A stretch of DNA of 64,000 nt from Flavobacterium sp. Root935 (GTDB lineage Bacteria > Bacteroidota > Bacteroidia > Flavobacteriales > Flavobacteriaceae). The stretch covers positions 1,048,005-1,112,004 of the forward strand of contig NZ_LMJL01000012.1 in the NCBI RefSeq assembly GCF_001429295.1, written 5' to 3'. Below the pieces are notes generated by a model, which ran no database searches, was not told the origin of the DNA, and saw only the letters and a list, made by a program, of their open reading frames with translations. Every line of letters starts with the position of its first letter. Positions within the stretch are counted from its first letter, which is position 1. The position numbers were made by a program, and so were the translations under genes. Of this stretch, positions 9,463-17,436 are shown piece by piece.

Positions 9463-9680
9463 AAGAAGCAAGAAGAAAGAATATAGATTTTCTCTCTTCT
9501 TGCTTCATAGGTACAAAGCTATTATTATTTTTCTCTTTTGCCACAGATTAAGAAATAGTTTTCAGTCTCGGTCTCTGTTTACAGTTAAAAAAAGAAGCAA
9601 GAAAAAAGAATATAGACTCATTCTTTCTTCCTGCTTCTTATCGCGTACAAAGCTATTTATTTTTTACCACAGATTAAAAT
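9463..9680. repeat. Two tandem copies of a ~90-bp hairpin-bearing repeat
   Basis: Copy 1 is about 9463-9553 and copy 2 about 9592-9680. Each begins with a long inverted repeat, GAAGCAAGAAGAAAGA paired with its near-complement ending TTGCTTC (9465-9506 and 9594-9637). Each continues with TACAAAGCTATT and ends in CCACAGATTA. Copy 2 has several substitutions. I see no coding potential. It may act as a transcript-end hairpin cluster or be a decayed mobile repeat. Confidence 0.7.
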
Positions 9681-9705
9681 AATTTTCTAATCTGTATATT
9701 TTTTT

Positions 9706-9804
9706 GCCACGAATTTCAAGAATTCACACAAATTTTTTTATTAGTGTAATTCGTAGCGAAAAAAAAACTTAGAATCTTAGTATCTCAGAACCTCAGCCTC
9801 TTAG
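9706..9804. repeat. GCCACGAATT inverted repeat plus CTTAGAATCTTAG repeat
   Basis: At 9706-9758 a GCCACGAATTT arm pairs with AATTCGTAGC across an AT loop. It is followed at 9768-9804 by a run of CTTAG/CTCAG units spaced about 8 bp apart. Both motifs recur elsewhere in the window (41652, 42343, 48487, 60459, 60653). Together with the tandem repeat to its left this fills the 353-bp gap between the DUF3820 gene and nagB, with no further gene visible. Confidence 0.6.
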
Positions 9805-11729
9805 TAATGCCATCTCACAAAAGCTTCCATCGCTGCATAAGTTGCTAAACCTAATTGGTGATACAAAGCTGCTGTTTCGCGGTTTCTGTCTTCTGCTCTT
9901 TGCCAGAACTCCCTTGCATCTGTCCCTTGGAAAACAACTCCGTCTTTTTGAGATTGGTGTTTGAAGATTCCGTGACGTTTTTCTAAAACCTGATCTGGAC
10001 TCATTGGAACAGCCATTTCAACTTCGTCAATCCCCCATTCCTGCCAAGCTCCACGGTATAACCATAACCAGCAGTCGTTCATAAATTCTTTTGGTTTTAA
10101 AACTTTTACAGCTTCAAAAATGGCATCTAAACAAACTTTATGTGTTCCGTGCGGATCTGCTAAATCTCCAGCAGCATAAATTTGGTGCGGTTTAATTTTT
10201 TCGATTAAATCTACAGTCAATTGAATATCTTCTGGTCCAATTGGTTTTTTCTCAATTGTTCCTGTTTCATAGAAAGGTAATTCCATAAAATGAATCTGGC
10301 TGTCTGGCAGACCAACAAAATGACTCGTTGCTCTCGCCTCACCTTTTCTAATTAGACCTTTGATGTAACGAACTTCAGGAATATCAATTTCACTGTTCTT
10401 TTTATTCTCTAAGAATGTTTCTGCTTTTTTGTAGATATTATCTGCCTCTTCACTTTTGATTCCGAATTTTTCATTGTAATCAATTACGAATCTTGCAAAA
10501 CGAAGTGCTTCATCATCTGCAACTGCAATGTTTCCAGATGTTTGGTACGCTACGTGTACTTCATGCCCCTGCTCTTGCAGACGCATGAAAGTTCCTCCCA
10601 TACTGATAATATCGTCATCTGGATGCGGACTAAAAATTAATACACGTTTTTTAGCCGGCTCTGCTCTTTCTGGACGATTTGTGTCGTCAGCATTTGGTTT
10701 TCCACCAGGCCAACCTGTAATTGTGTTTTGTAATTTATTGAAAATCTTAATATTGATGTCATAAGCCGGACCAGAATCTGCTAATAAATCGCTCATACCA
10801 TTTTCGATGTAATCTGCATCTGTAAGCATTAAAATTGGTTTTTTAAGATCCAATGCCAATCCTAAAACCGCTTTACGAGTTAATTTATCTGTCCAAACAA
10901 TTTTCTCAACTAACCAAGGTTTGTTAATTCTTGTTAGTTTAGAAGAAGCTTCTTTATCTAAAACAAATACTGCGTTGTTATGTTCTTGCAAAAATGACGC
11001 TGGTACTCGGTTTGTAACTTCGTCTTCAACAGATTTTTTTACAATGTTTGCTTTTCCTTCTCCCCAAGCCAATAAGATTACTCTTTTGGCTTCCATTATT
11101 TTTTTCACTCCAAGTGTAATGGCAGTTCTTGGTGTATTGTTCAAACCGAAGAAATCTTTACTTGCCGCAACTCTTGTAATATGATCTAATGCAACCAAAC
11201 GAGTTTTAGAGTTTTGAAGCGAGCCAGACTCGTTAAATCCGATGTGTCCGTTACCTCCAATTCCTAGAATCTGTAAATCGATTCCGCCTAGAGCTTCGAT
11301 TTTTGCTTCATATTCGTGGCAGTAATCTGCAATTTGTTCCTTTGTTAAAAGTCCGTCTGGAACGTGAGCGTTTTCAGGTAAAATATCGACATGATCAAAC
11401 AAAAGCTCTTTCATAAAACGAACATAACTATTGATTGAATTTGGCTCCATTGGATAGTATTCATCCAAATTAAAACTAATTACGTTTTTGAAACTCAAAC
11501 CTTCTTCTTTATGCAGACGAACCAATTCTGCATATAATCCTTTTGGAGAAGAACCAGTTGCTAATCCTAAAATACAAGGTTTGCCTTCTTTTTGTTTTGA
11601 TTGAATTAAAGCTGCAATTTCTTGCGCTACTTCTTTTGAAGCATCTGTTGAGTTTTCAAAAACAACTGTATTAATGTTTTCGAATCTTTTCTCGAAACCT
11701 GTTGCTTTGTCGATTTTACTTTTTAACAT
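9801..11729 (-). CDS. nagB: Glucosamine-6-phosphate deaminase fused to PIG-L deacetylase domain
   Basis: The N-terminal part (about residues 1-290) is NagB, which converts glucosamine-6-phosphate to fructose-6-phosphate and ammonia. Family motifs visible are LGLATGSSP, NLDEYYPM and ILGIGGNGHIGFNESG. The C-terminal part (about 365-642) is a PIG-L/LmbE-type zinc N-deacetylase domain with the metal motif SPHPDDDIISMGGT and a later DPHGTHK. The fusion, about 640 residues, is common in Bacteroidota. It could deacetylate an N-acetyl sugar or derivative before deamination, but the substrate of the second domain is not proven. The gene lies 27 bp downstream of the MFS permease, so the two form an operon. 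It supports amino-sugar catabolism in this region. Confidence 0.93.
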   Translation of the reverse strand: MLKSKIDKATGFEKRFENINTVVFENSTDASKEVAQEIAALIQSKQKEGKPCILGLATGSSPKGLYAELVRLHKEEGLSFKNVISFNLDEYYPMEPNSINSYVRFMKELLFDHVDILPENAHVPDGLLTKEQIADYCHEYEAKIEALGGIDLQILGIGGNGHIGFNESGSLQNSKTRLVALDHITRVAASKDFFGLNNTPRTAITLGVKKIMEAKRVILLAWGEGKANIVKKSVEDEVTNRVPASFLQEHNNAVFVLDKEASSKLTRINKPWLVEKIVWTDKLTRKAVLGLALDLKKPILMLTDADYIENGMSDLLADSGPAYDINIKIFNKLQNTITGWPGGKPNADDTNRPERAEPAKKRVLIFSPHPDDDIISMGGTFMRLQEQGHEVHVAYQTSGNIAVADDEALRFARFVIDYNEKFGIKSEEADNIYKKAETFLENKKNSEIDIPEVRYIKGLIRKGEARATSHFVGLPDSQIHFMELPFYETGTIEKKPIGPEDIQLTVDLIEKIKPHQIYAAGDLADPHGTHKVCLDAIFEAVKVLKPKEFMNDCWLWLYRGAWQEWGIDEVEMAVPMSPDQVLEKRHGIFKHQSQKDGVVFQGTDAREFWQRAEDRNRETAALYHQLGLATYAAMEAFVRWHY

Positions 11730-11756
11730 GATATATTAATTTTTATTTTTGTTCAA

Positions 11757-13133
11757 CTATTTCCATTTCCTGTATTTATGCCCTTTTACAGCATAAAATA
11801 AAATCATTATATAAGAGGGTAATAATATCAAATAAGCTACCTGATTGCCGCTTCTAGAAACGTTTTGCATATTTTTTGCAAGATTTGCAGCATTCACACT
11901 TTCGGTAATCATTCCATAAAATAATGGAAAAACTGCTCCACCGATAATTCCCATAATCAAAATGGCGCTTCCAATCTTTGTGTAACCGCCCAAATCCTGC
12001 AAGGCCATTGGCCAGATTGCCGGCCAGCATAAAGCATTTGCTAATCCTAAAAGTGCTACTAAAAGAATTACCAATGGTATTTGTGGAATTCTAGGAAGAG
12101 TAACCAATATTTTTGGCGAAATCAAAACAATTGTCAAAACCAGTATAATTCCTAAAATTCCTGAGACTTTTAAAGCTGTAACCTGCGAAACATATTTAGG
12201 AATTAAAACGATCCCAAGTACATATCCAATAACCATTGCCGACATGGTAAAAGAAGTTAATTTTAGATAAAAATCTCCATTATTACCATAGACTCCAAGC
12301 TGTTTTCCAAAACCTCCAATGGAGTCTCCGGCTAAAACTTCTGCTGATAAATAAAGCATTAAAGTAATTACTCCTAAAACTAGCTGAGGATGTTTAAATG
12401 CGTTTTTGATTTGTTTGAAAATGTTTAAATGAGATACATTTCCTTCTTCATCAAGATCAATTTCTGGCAAAGGAGAAAATTTTACCAACAAAGCTAAAAC
12501 TGTTATAATCAACCCCATATAAAGATACGGTCTTTGCAATTGCAATGCAAGTGAATTTAAAGCATTTGTTTTGGACACCTCATCCATTAAAGCAATTTTG
12601 TCTGCCGTAAAGTCCTTCATATTAGACAAAACCAGAACTGTAAGTACAAGTGGCGCTACGAATCCTGCTACTTTATTAGCAATACCCAAAACGCTGATTC
12701 TAGCCGCAGCGCTTTCTCTTGGTCCAATTACCACAACGTACGGATTTGAAGCTGTCTGCAAAACCGCTAAGCCAGTTCCCATTACAAACAATGCTAATAA
12801 AAAGAAGAGAAATGTTCGACTTGCAGCAGCAGGATAAAACATAAATGCTCCAGCAGCGATGATTAATAATCCCAAAGAAATTCCATTCTTATACCCCACT
12901 TTTTCAATAATATAAGAAGAAGGAACTGCCATTACAAAATAAGCAATATAAAATGCAAAAGTCACAAAGTAGGCTTGAGAAGAAGTTAGTTCGCAAGCCA
13001 ATTCAAAAAACGGAATTAATGGTCCGTTCAGCCAGGTTACAAATCCTAGAATAAAGAATAGCAAGGTTAAAATTACCATTGGAACAACGGTATTCTTTTT
13101 TTCTAACTGTAATGTACTTTGAATGTTTGTCAT
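11757..13133 (-). CDS. MFS sugar permease (FHS family, NagP/FucP/GluP-like)
   Basis: A 458-residue inner-membrane protein with about 12 helices. The stretches FFILGFVTWLNGPLIPFF, YFVMAVPSSYIIEKVGYKNG and VLQTASNPYVVVIGPRESAA are typical of the fucose-glucose-galactose-N-acetylglucosamine:H+ symporter branch of the MFS. Its 27-bp spacing to the NagB fusion makes an amino sugar such as N-acetylglucosamine the most likely substrate (inference). A TACTTTTG promoter box and a 16-bp palindrome lie upstream in the 165-bp gap, so this pair may be transcribed separately from the kinase/nucleotidyltransferase genes before it. Confidence 0.9.
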   Translation of the reverse strand: MTNIQSTLQLEKKNTVVPMVILTLLFFILGFVTWLNGPLIPFFELACELTSSQAYFVTFAFYIAYFVMAVPSSYIIEKVGYKNGISLGLLIIAAGAFMFYPAAASRTFLFFLLALFVMGTGLAVLQTASNPYVVVIGPRESAAARISVLGIANKVAGFVAPLVLTVLVLSNMKDFTADKIALMDEVSKTNALNSLALQLQRPYLYMGLIITVLALLVKFSPLPEIDLDEEGNVSHLNIFKQIKNAFKHPQLVLGVITLMLYLSAEVLAGDSIGGFGKQLGVYGNNGDFYLKLTSFTMSAMVIGYVLGIVLIPKYVSQVTALKVSGILGIILVLTIVLISPKILVTLPRIPQIPLVILLVALLGLANALCWPAIWPMALQDLGGYTKIGSAILIMGIIGGAVFPLFYGMITESVNAANLAKNMQNVSRSGNQVAYLILLPSYIMILFYAVKGHKYRKWK

Positions 13134-13216
13134 AATTTTTGGGTTGATTGGTTATAGATTTAGTTATTTCAAAATCTAAATTAGAATCAACGCTTTAATT
13201 ACCTTATGCGTAATTT

Positions 13217-13253
13217 ATGCAAATATCTGCATTTTTTTTGCAAAACAAAAGTA
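13217..13253 (-). promoter_or_regulatory. Putative promoter and palindrome of the permease-nagB pair
   Basis: Minus-strand TACTTTTG (13246-13253) matches the TAnnTTTG -7 consensus perfectly. Just downstream of the predicted start lies the palindrome ATGCAAATATCTGCAT (13217-13232), a candidate operator of unknown regulator. It does not resemble the TGTGCTCGA-type sites of the neighbouring module. Confidence 0.4.
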
Positions 13254-13298
13254 GTACATTAATTTTCCTTAATCTCTAATTTAGATATGAATATTTTG

Positions 13299-14180
13299 TT
13301 AATTTTTGGTATTCCAATTTAAATCAGGGTAATATTTTGCCAAATACGCTTTTACATCGGCAATATCTTCTTTGGCAGTTAGGTCTGGAACATGCTCAGA
13401 AAACGGAATTCCGACCGTTGTATTCGGATTTTCTTTAACTGAGTTTAAAAGTACTGTTGGTAACTCCTTCTCGTCACGCTCTGGATGAACAGGGCAATTT
13501 TTAAGATGTGTATATAAGGTCTTGCCGTTAAACTTAAAAGCATTCATGCTTACTCGTATTTTTCCTTCGCTGTCTTTGTATTGTTCCAAAACATCTTCAG
13601 AAGGTTTTTCCAAAATATCCAAAAGCTGATTATTCTCGTCTAATTTTGCAATTGCAAAACGCGAAATACGTTCCTGCGGAAATTCCATTGCATCTCGGTC
13701 ATAACTAATAAAGGCATTCGGACTTTCGGTTTCTCTTAAAGCACGAAGAGCTGCTGCCGAATACAAGTTATCACTATTACAAACCGAATAAAATTGAGAA
13801 TTGAGTTCTGGATATTGTTCTACTGCCTGAAACAGTGCATCTGCAGTTCCAAAAGGTTTTACTCTTCCTTCTGGAATATATTGTACAGCAAACGAAATAT
13901 TTAATCCGTGAAAATCATTATTTTTCATTTGACTTCCGTAAAACTGTTTAAATAATTCTCCTTGTTCACCTATTATAATATAGATATTTTTGTAACCAGC
14001 TTTTTTTGCATTCCATAAAAGGTAATCTAAAAGAGGCCTTCCGCTTGCTCCTACTCCAATTAAACCTTTACTTCTTTCGTTAGCCTGCGCTATTTCTTCA
14101 GCAGATAAATTATTTAATACGGCTTCTTTTTTCATGCGTGAAGAAGCTCCACCTGCTAAAATCACTAAATTGTCGTGCAT
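13299..14180 (-). CDS. Sugar-phosphate nucleotidyltransferase
   Basis: A 293-residue cytoplasmic protein of the NTP_transferase (GT-A fold) family. The N-terminal nucleotide-binding motif is VILAGGASSRMKKE, with the lysine of KGLIGVGASGRPLLDYLL and an SVCNSDNLYS metal-site motif near residue 135. Such enzymes make NDP-sugars from sugar-1-phosphate and NTP. It starts 5 nt after the stop of a GHMP sugar kinase, so the two very probably act in sequence: anomeric phosphorylation, then nucleotidyl transfer. The sugar and the nucleotide are not readable from sequence. The transcript is expected to start at the promoter module 15366-15450. Confidence 0.85.
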   Translation of the reverse strand: MHDNLVILAGGASSRMKKEAVLNNLSAEEIAQANERSKGLIGVGASGRPLLDYLLWNAKKAGYKNIYIIIGEQGELFKQFYGSQMKNNDFHGLNISFAVQYIPEGRVKPFGTADALFQAVEQYPELNSQFYSVCNSDNLYSAAALRALRETESPNAFISYDRDAMEFPQERISRFAIAKLDENNQLLDILEKPSEDVLEQYKDSEGKIRVSMNAFKFNGKTLYTHLKNCPVHPERDEKELPTVLLNSVKENPNTTVGIPFSEHVPDLTAKEDIADVKAYLAKYYPDLNWNTKN

Positions 14181-14185
14181 CTTAT

Positions 14186-15277
14186 TTAAATTTCAATATT
14201 ATCAATAATTCGTACTCCAGGATCAACATTTACTGCGTAAGCTTCTTCTGCCCCAGCGTTTAATATTGCTTCTATTACTACGTCTTCTTTTTTAGGATCT
14301 GCAATCACTACAATACTGCCGCCGCCGCCAGAACCTACAATTTTTGCACCGTATGCTCCTGCCTTCAAGGCTGCATTAATCATTGCATCAATTCTTGGAA
14401 CTGTAATTTTTAGCAGATCCCGCAAGATTTCATGATGTCCATTCATTAAAGCACCAATTTTCTGAAGATCTAAAACTGGTTTTTCGAATTCCTTTAATGC
14501 TTCTTTAGTATAATGGTAATTTTTGATGGCCGCTTCAAAATATGGAATCAAACGATCTGGCAGACAATTTCTATACTTATCCAAATCTTCGATTTCTGAT
14601 GTATTGAGATCAAAATCAGGATAGTTTTGTTTGACAATGTCGATTGCCATTAAAGCATTTCCTTTCAACTCGCCAATTAAGCCAATTGTTTCTTTGGGAA
14701 CTCCAGAAACTCCTGTTATTAAACCTTTTAATCCAGTTCCGATCACATCGAAGGAAAAAGGTTTTTTAGTATTAATGTACACAATATTTCCAACACCAAT
14801 ACTAAAATGGTCCATCATTCCGCCAGGTTCTCCATGTTCTAAAACTTCCGATTCGTAACCTAATTTAGAAAGGAATTCGGGCGTAACTTCGTGATCGATT
14901 CCAAAAGCTTCAATCAAAAATCGAATCCAAGCCATTAATAAAGCTGATGAACTCGACGTTCCAGAATTAATTGGAATATCTCCTGTAATTGTTATGGTAT
15001 AACCAGTTGTAGGTATACAGCCGTATCTGCGTAAAACACGCAGCGAGGATGCAAAATAATCTCTGGGTTCTAATTTTTCGAAAGACGCATGAATATCTAT
15101 TACTCGAATTTCGTTTATATCGATCATATTTAGAACAAACGATTCGGTCTGATTTTCTTTAGCAATTAATTTAATATTTCGATCTATGGCGCAGGCTATA
15201 ACTGGCAGTCCTAAATAATCTTGATGATCTCCAAAAAGACAGGTTCGGCCGGGAGCTAATGAAGTAATTTTTCTCAC
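14186..15277 (-). CDS. GHMP-family sugar kinase (galactokinase-like)
   Basis: A 363-residue GHMP kinase. Motif 1 is PGRTCLFGDHQDYLGLPV near the N-terminus, a variant of the galactokinase GRvNLiGEHtDYngG box. Motif 2, the ATP loop, is PINSGTSSSSALLMAW. A motif similar to the substrate region of galactokinase is GEPGGMMDHFSIGVG. Motif 3 is KIVGSGGGGSIVVIA. Members phosphorylate sugars at C1 or related small molecules. With the nucleotidyltransferase 5 nt downstream it probably feeds an NDP-sugar. Candidates are galactose, N-acetylhexosamine, a uronic acid or a heptose; I cannot choose. It is the first gene after the inverted copy of the susC promoter, linking it to the PUL. Confidence 0.87.
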   Translation of the reverse strand: MRKITSLAPGRTCLFGDHQDYLGLPVIACAIDRNIKLIAKENQTESFVLNMIDINEIRVIDIHASFEKLEPRDYFASSLRVLRRYGCIPTTGYTITITGDIPINSGTSSSSALLMAWIRFLIEAFGIDHEVTPEFLSKLGYESEVLEHGEPGGMMDHFSIGVGNIVYINTKKPFSFDVIGTGLKGLITGVSGVPKETIGLIGELKGNALMAIDIVKQNYPDFDLNTSEIEDLDKYRNCLPDRLIPYFEAAIKNYHYTKEALKEFEKPVLDLQKIGALMNGHHEILRDLLKITVPRIDAMINAALKAGAYGAKIVGSGGGGSIVVIADPKKEDVVIEAILNAGAEEAYAVNVDPGVRIIDNIEI

Positions 15278-15365
15278 TTAAGAACTTTGTATTAAAACAT
15301 TGTAATCCAACAAATTACAACATTATTAGGTTATGGTTTTATTTTAAATTTTCGGTTTTGATTCT

Positions 15366-15450
15366 ACGAAACTATATATTATATTTTTATAAAACAAGAA
15401 AAAACAAAAAAAATGTGCTCGAACACACTAAAATAATGTTCTCGAGCACA
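15366..15450 (-). promoter_or_regulatory. Promoter/operator module of the kinase operon (inverted copy of the susC module)
   Basis: Read on the minus strand, this 85-bp module matches 17785-17869 at 80 of 85 positions with no gaps (hand count). It holds two 14-bp palindromes: 15437-15450 (minus-strand TGTGCTCGAGAACA) and 15414-15427 (minus-strand TGTGTTCGAGCACA), centres 23 bp apart. Downstream are a TTG (plus-strand 15395-15397) and a -7 box TAGTTTCG (15367-15374) separated by 20 bp. The palindromes centre on CG, as LacI-family operators do. They lie upstream of the -33 box, a position that suits activation, though repression by looping is also possible. Confidence 0.85.
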
Positions 15451-15497
15451 CAACATGAATTCTTCTAAAATTTTTACGTTTATTAAATCAAAGTTTT

Positions 15498-15505
15498 TAT
15501 ATTTG
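15498..15505 (+). promoter_or_regulatory. Putative lacI -7 box TATATTTG, near-leaderless
   Basis: A perfect TAnnTTTG match that ends 5 bp before the ATG at 15511. If used, transcription would start at or next to the start codon. No convincing -33 TTG is present. The two operator palindromes lie 48-84 bp upstream, so autoregulation is possible. Confidence 0.4.
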
Positions 15506-15510
15506 CTTAT

Positions 15511-16551
15511 ATGGATAAAAAGTACACAATTAAGGATATTGCGCAAATGGCTGGAGTTTCTAAAGGAACTGTAGATCGCGTACTGCATAATAGAGGAAAA
15601 GTTTCTCCTACGGCGCTAGAAAAAATTAATGAAGTGCTGAATGTCATTGATTATGAGCCCAACTTAATTGCACGAAATTTAAAAAACACAAAGGTTTACC
15701 GCATTTGCGTTTTACTTCCAGATCCTGAAATTGATCCGTATTGGCTTCCTTGCGTTAACGGAATTCAAGATGCTGCAGCAGAGTTTAAAGCTTACAGCGT
15801 CGTAATTCAAACTCATTACTTTAATCCAGAAAGCACCAAATCTTTTTTAAAAACCCACGAGGCAATTATTGCTCAATCACCAGATGCTGTTTTGCTGGCT
15901 CCGCTGTTTCATAAAGAAACTATAGAAATCATCAAACAATATGATGAATTGGGAATTATGGTAAATACTTTTAATAACCAGGTAGAATCTTCTTCTATTA
16001 AAAGTTTCGTCGGACAGGATTTATACAAAAGCGGCCGTGTTGCTGCGAGTTTAATGAATTTGATTTTGCCTAAAGGCCAGATTGCGATTATTCATATTGA
16101 TGAAAGTCTGAAGAATGCTGTTCACATGCAGGAAAAAGAAAAAGGTTTCAGAAGTTATTTTGATGAAAAAAAACTTTCTGATTTCTCTTTGCTTACACTG
16201 AAACTCAAATATTCTAATATCGAAACTAAGTTTGCTGCTTTTATAGAAGAGCATCCAGATTTAAGCGGTATTTTTATTACTACTTCTAAGGCTTATCAAA
16301 TTGCCTCTATCCTATCTACTTTAGAAAATAAAAAAATAGCCTTAATTGGTTACGATTTAATTGAGAAGAATGTCAATTTTTTAAATCAGGGTCTTGTTCA
16401 TTTTTTAATTCACCAAAATCAAAAAAGACAGGCTTATTTAGGAATCAGTACTTTGGCAGAACATTTTATATTTAGAAAAGATATTCCTGAAACAATTTTG
16501 CTTCCTATCGATATTATAAATGTCGAAAATGCTTCTTTTTATGTGTCTTGA
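15511..16551 (+). CDS. LacI-family transcriptional regulator
   Basis: A 346-residue regulator. The N-terminal helix-turn-helix (YTIKDIAQMAGVSKGTVDRV, residues 5-24) and hinge (YEPNLIARNLKN) are typical of LacI. The rest is a periplasmic-binding-protein-like effector domain (VLLPDPEIDPYW, SPDAVLLAPLFH, GIFITTSKAYQIAS, ALIGYDLIEKN). The start is fixed by the HTH beginning at residue 5. It lies between two inverted copies of a promoter module, each with paired CG-centred palindromes, the kind of site LacI proteins bind. I infer that it controls both the kinase operon and the susC operon, and perhaps itself. The effector is probably a sugar or sugar phosphate released by the PUL. Confidence 0.93.
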   Translation: MDKKYTIKDIAQMAGVSKGTVDRVLHNRGKVSPTALEKINEVLNVIDYEPNLIARNLKNTKVYRICVLLPDPEIDPYWLPCVNGIQDAAAEFKAYSVVIQTHYFNPESTKSFLKTHEAIIAQSPDAVLLAPLFHKETIEIIKQYDELGIMVNTFNNQVESSSIKSFVGQDLYKSGRVAASLMNLILPKGQIAIIHIDESLKNAVHMQEKEKGFRSYFDEKKLSDFSLLTLKLKYSNIETKFAAFIEEHPDLSGIFITTSKAYQIASILSTLENKKIALIGYDLIEKNVNFLNQGLVHFLIHQNQKRQAYLGISTLAEHFIFRKDIPETILLPIDIINVENASFYVS

Positions 16552-16555
16552 TTTT

Positions 16556-16794
16556 TTTTCTAGGGACAAAGATACAAAGGCTCAAAGGTGCAAAGTTTGA
16601 AGGTTTTTAATCTCGCAAAGGCGCAGAGTCGCAAAGGTTTAATTTGAAAAGGCTTTATCTAAAATATTTATTGTTTTTGGCTAAAGCCTTTTCGAAATTG
16701 CAATAAATTAATTAAAAAATCTACTAATATCTGCTTACATCTTTTAAAATCTGCGTGAATAAAACTTTACAATTCCGCGAGATTAAAACCATAT
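16556..16794. repeat. Intergenic region with CAAAGG-type repeats
   Basis: The 3' flank of lacI carries repeated GCAAAGG/ACAAAGG units (about 16563-16640, including TCGCAAAGGCGCAGAGTCGCAAAGG). A TTTTGGCTAAAGCCTTTTC segment follows. This is a flavobacterial type of low-complexity repeat with no gene. Confidence 0.5.
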
Positions 16795-17436
16795 TTATTC
16801 TGAAGTCAAAACAAACTTCCCAAAAGATGAAGCAACATGAAAATTGGGTTCTGGAGTGTTTGGATTTACCCAAGTAATCCAAGTTGGTTCATAATTTTGA
16901 TTTTCGTCTTTAGAGAATTTCGCTCTATATACTCCTGTTTCTATACTATTATTGTGAATTAAATCAAGTCCTTTTAAAGATGCTATGCTGATTTTCCCGG
17001 CAACGGTAAATGATGTTTCATCTTTTGAAGAATATAATTTAATATGTTCTTTAGGCCATTTCCATTCGTAATCAAATTTTTTATTGGGGCGTGCTTCAAA
17101 ATCTAACAATCTTGTTGAAGGATCAATCTCTAAACAGTAATAGGGATTTATAGCGTCGTTTTGACGGAAAAACAGCTCAACGCGATCAGAATTGCAGATA
17201 CTGTCCACACTATTGTCTTTTGTATCGATATAAATATCTGTATCAAACACCCTGAAATGAAAATAGAAATTTTGCTGATCCCAAAGGGCTCGAAATTCAA
17301 TTTTTGAAAATGTTTCAGTTTTCCAAGGAGACAAAAAATCGGTAAGACAATTAGCTTTTTTCCAGAAAATTGAATCTAAAATTTCGACTTCATTTATTTG
17401 ATTTTTATCTATTAAAATTACTTGATATTCTTTCAC
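16795..17436 (-). CDS. CBM9-like (carbohydrate-binding family 9-like) protein
   Basis: A 213-residue protein resembling family 9 carbohydrate-binding/DOMON-like modules. It has FRALWDQQNFYFHFRVFDTD, then a CNSDRVELFFRQ strand, then FEARPNKKFDYEWKW, and ends with FHVASSFGKFVL. Such modules bind sugar chain ends. No signal peptide is visible: the protein begins MKEYQVILIDKNQI, which is polar, and no better upstream start exists. It may therefore act in the cytoplasm, unlike most CBM9 proteins. It is transcribed against lacI and away from susC, inside the segment bounded by the inverted promoter modules. A role in the PUL is inferred from position only. Confidence 0.75.
   Translation of the reverse strand: MKEYQVILIDKNQINEVEILDSIFWKKANCLTDFLSPWKTETFSKIEFRALWDQQNFYFHFRVFDTDIYIDTKDNSVDSICNSDRVELFFRQNDAINPYYCLEIDPSTRLLDFEARPNKKFDYEWKWPKEHIKLYSSKDETSFTVAGKISIASLKGLDLIHNNSIETGVYRAKFSKDENQNYEPTWITWVNPNTPEPNFHVASSFGKFVLTSE

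Noticed and set aside
9404..9682. 92-codon frame over the hairpin repeats
   Set aside because: It is made of the repeated element, with Lys/Arg-rich low complexity and internal duplication, and overlaps the DUF3820 start.
15379..15588. 69-codon frame antisense to the start of lacI
   Set aside because: It overlaps the HTH-coding region of lacI and the operator module; same artefact as above.
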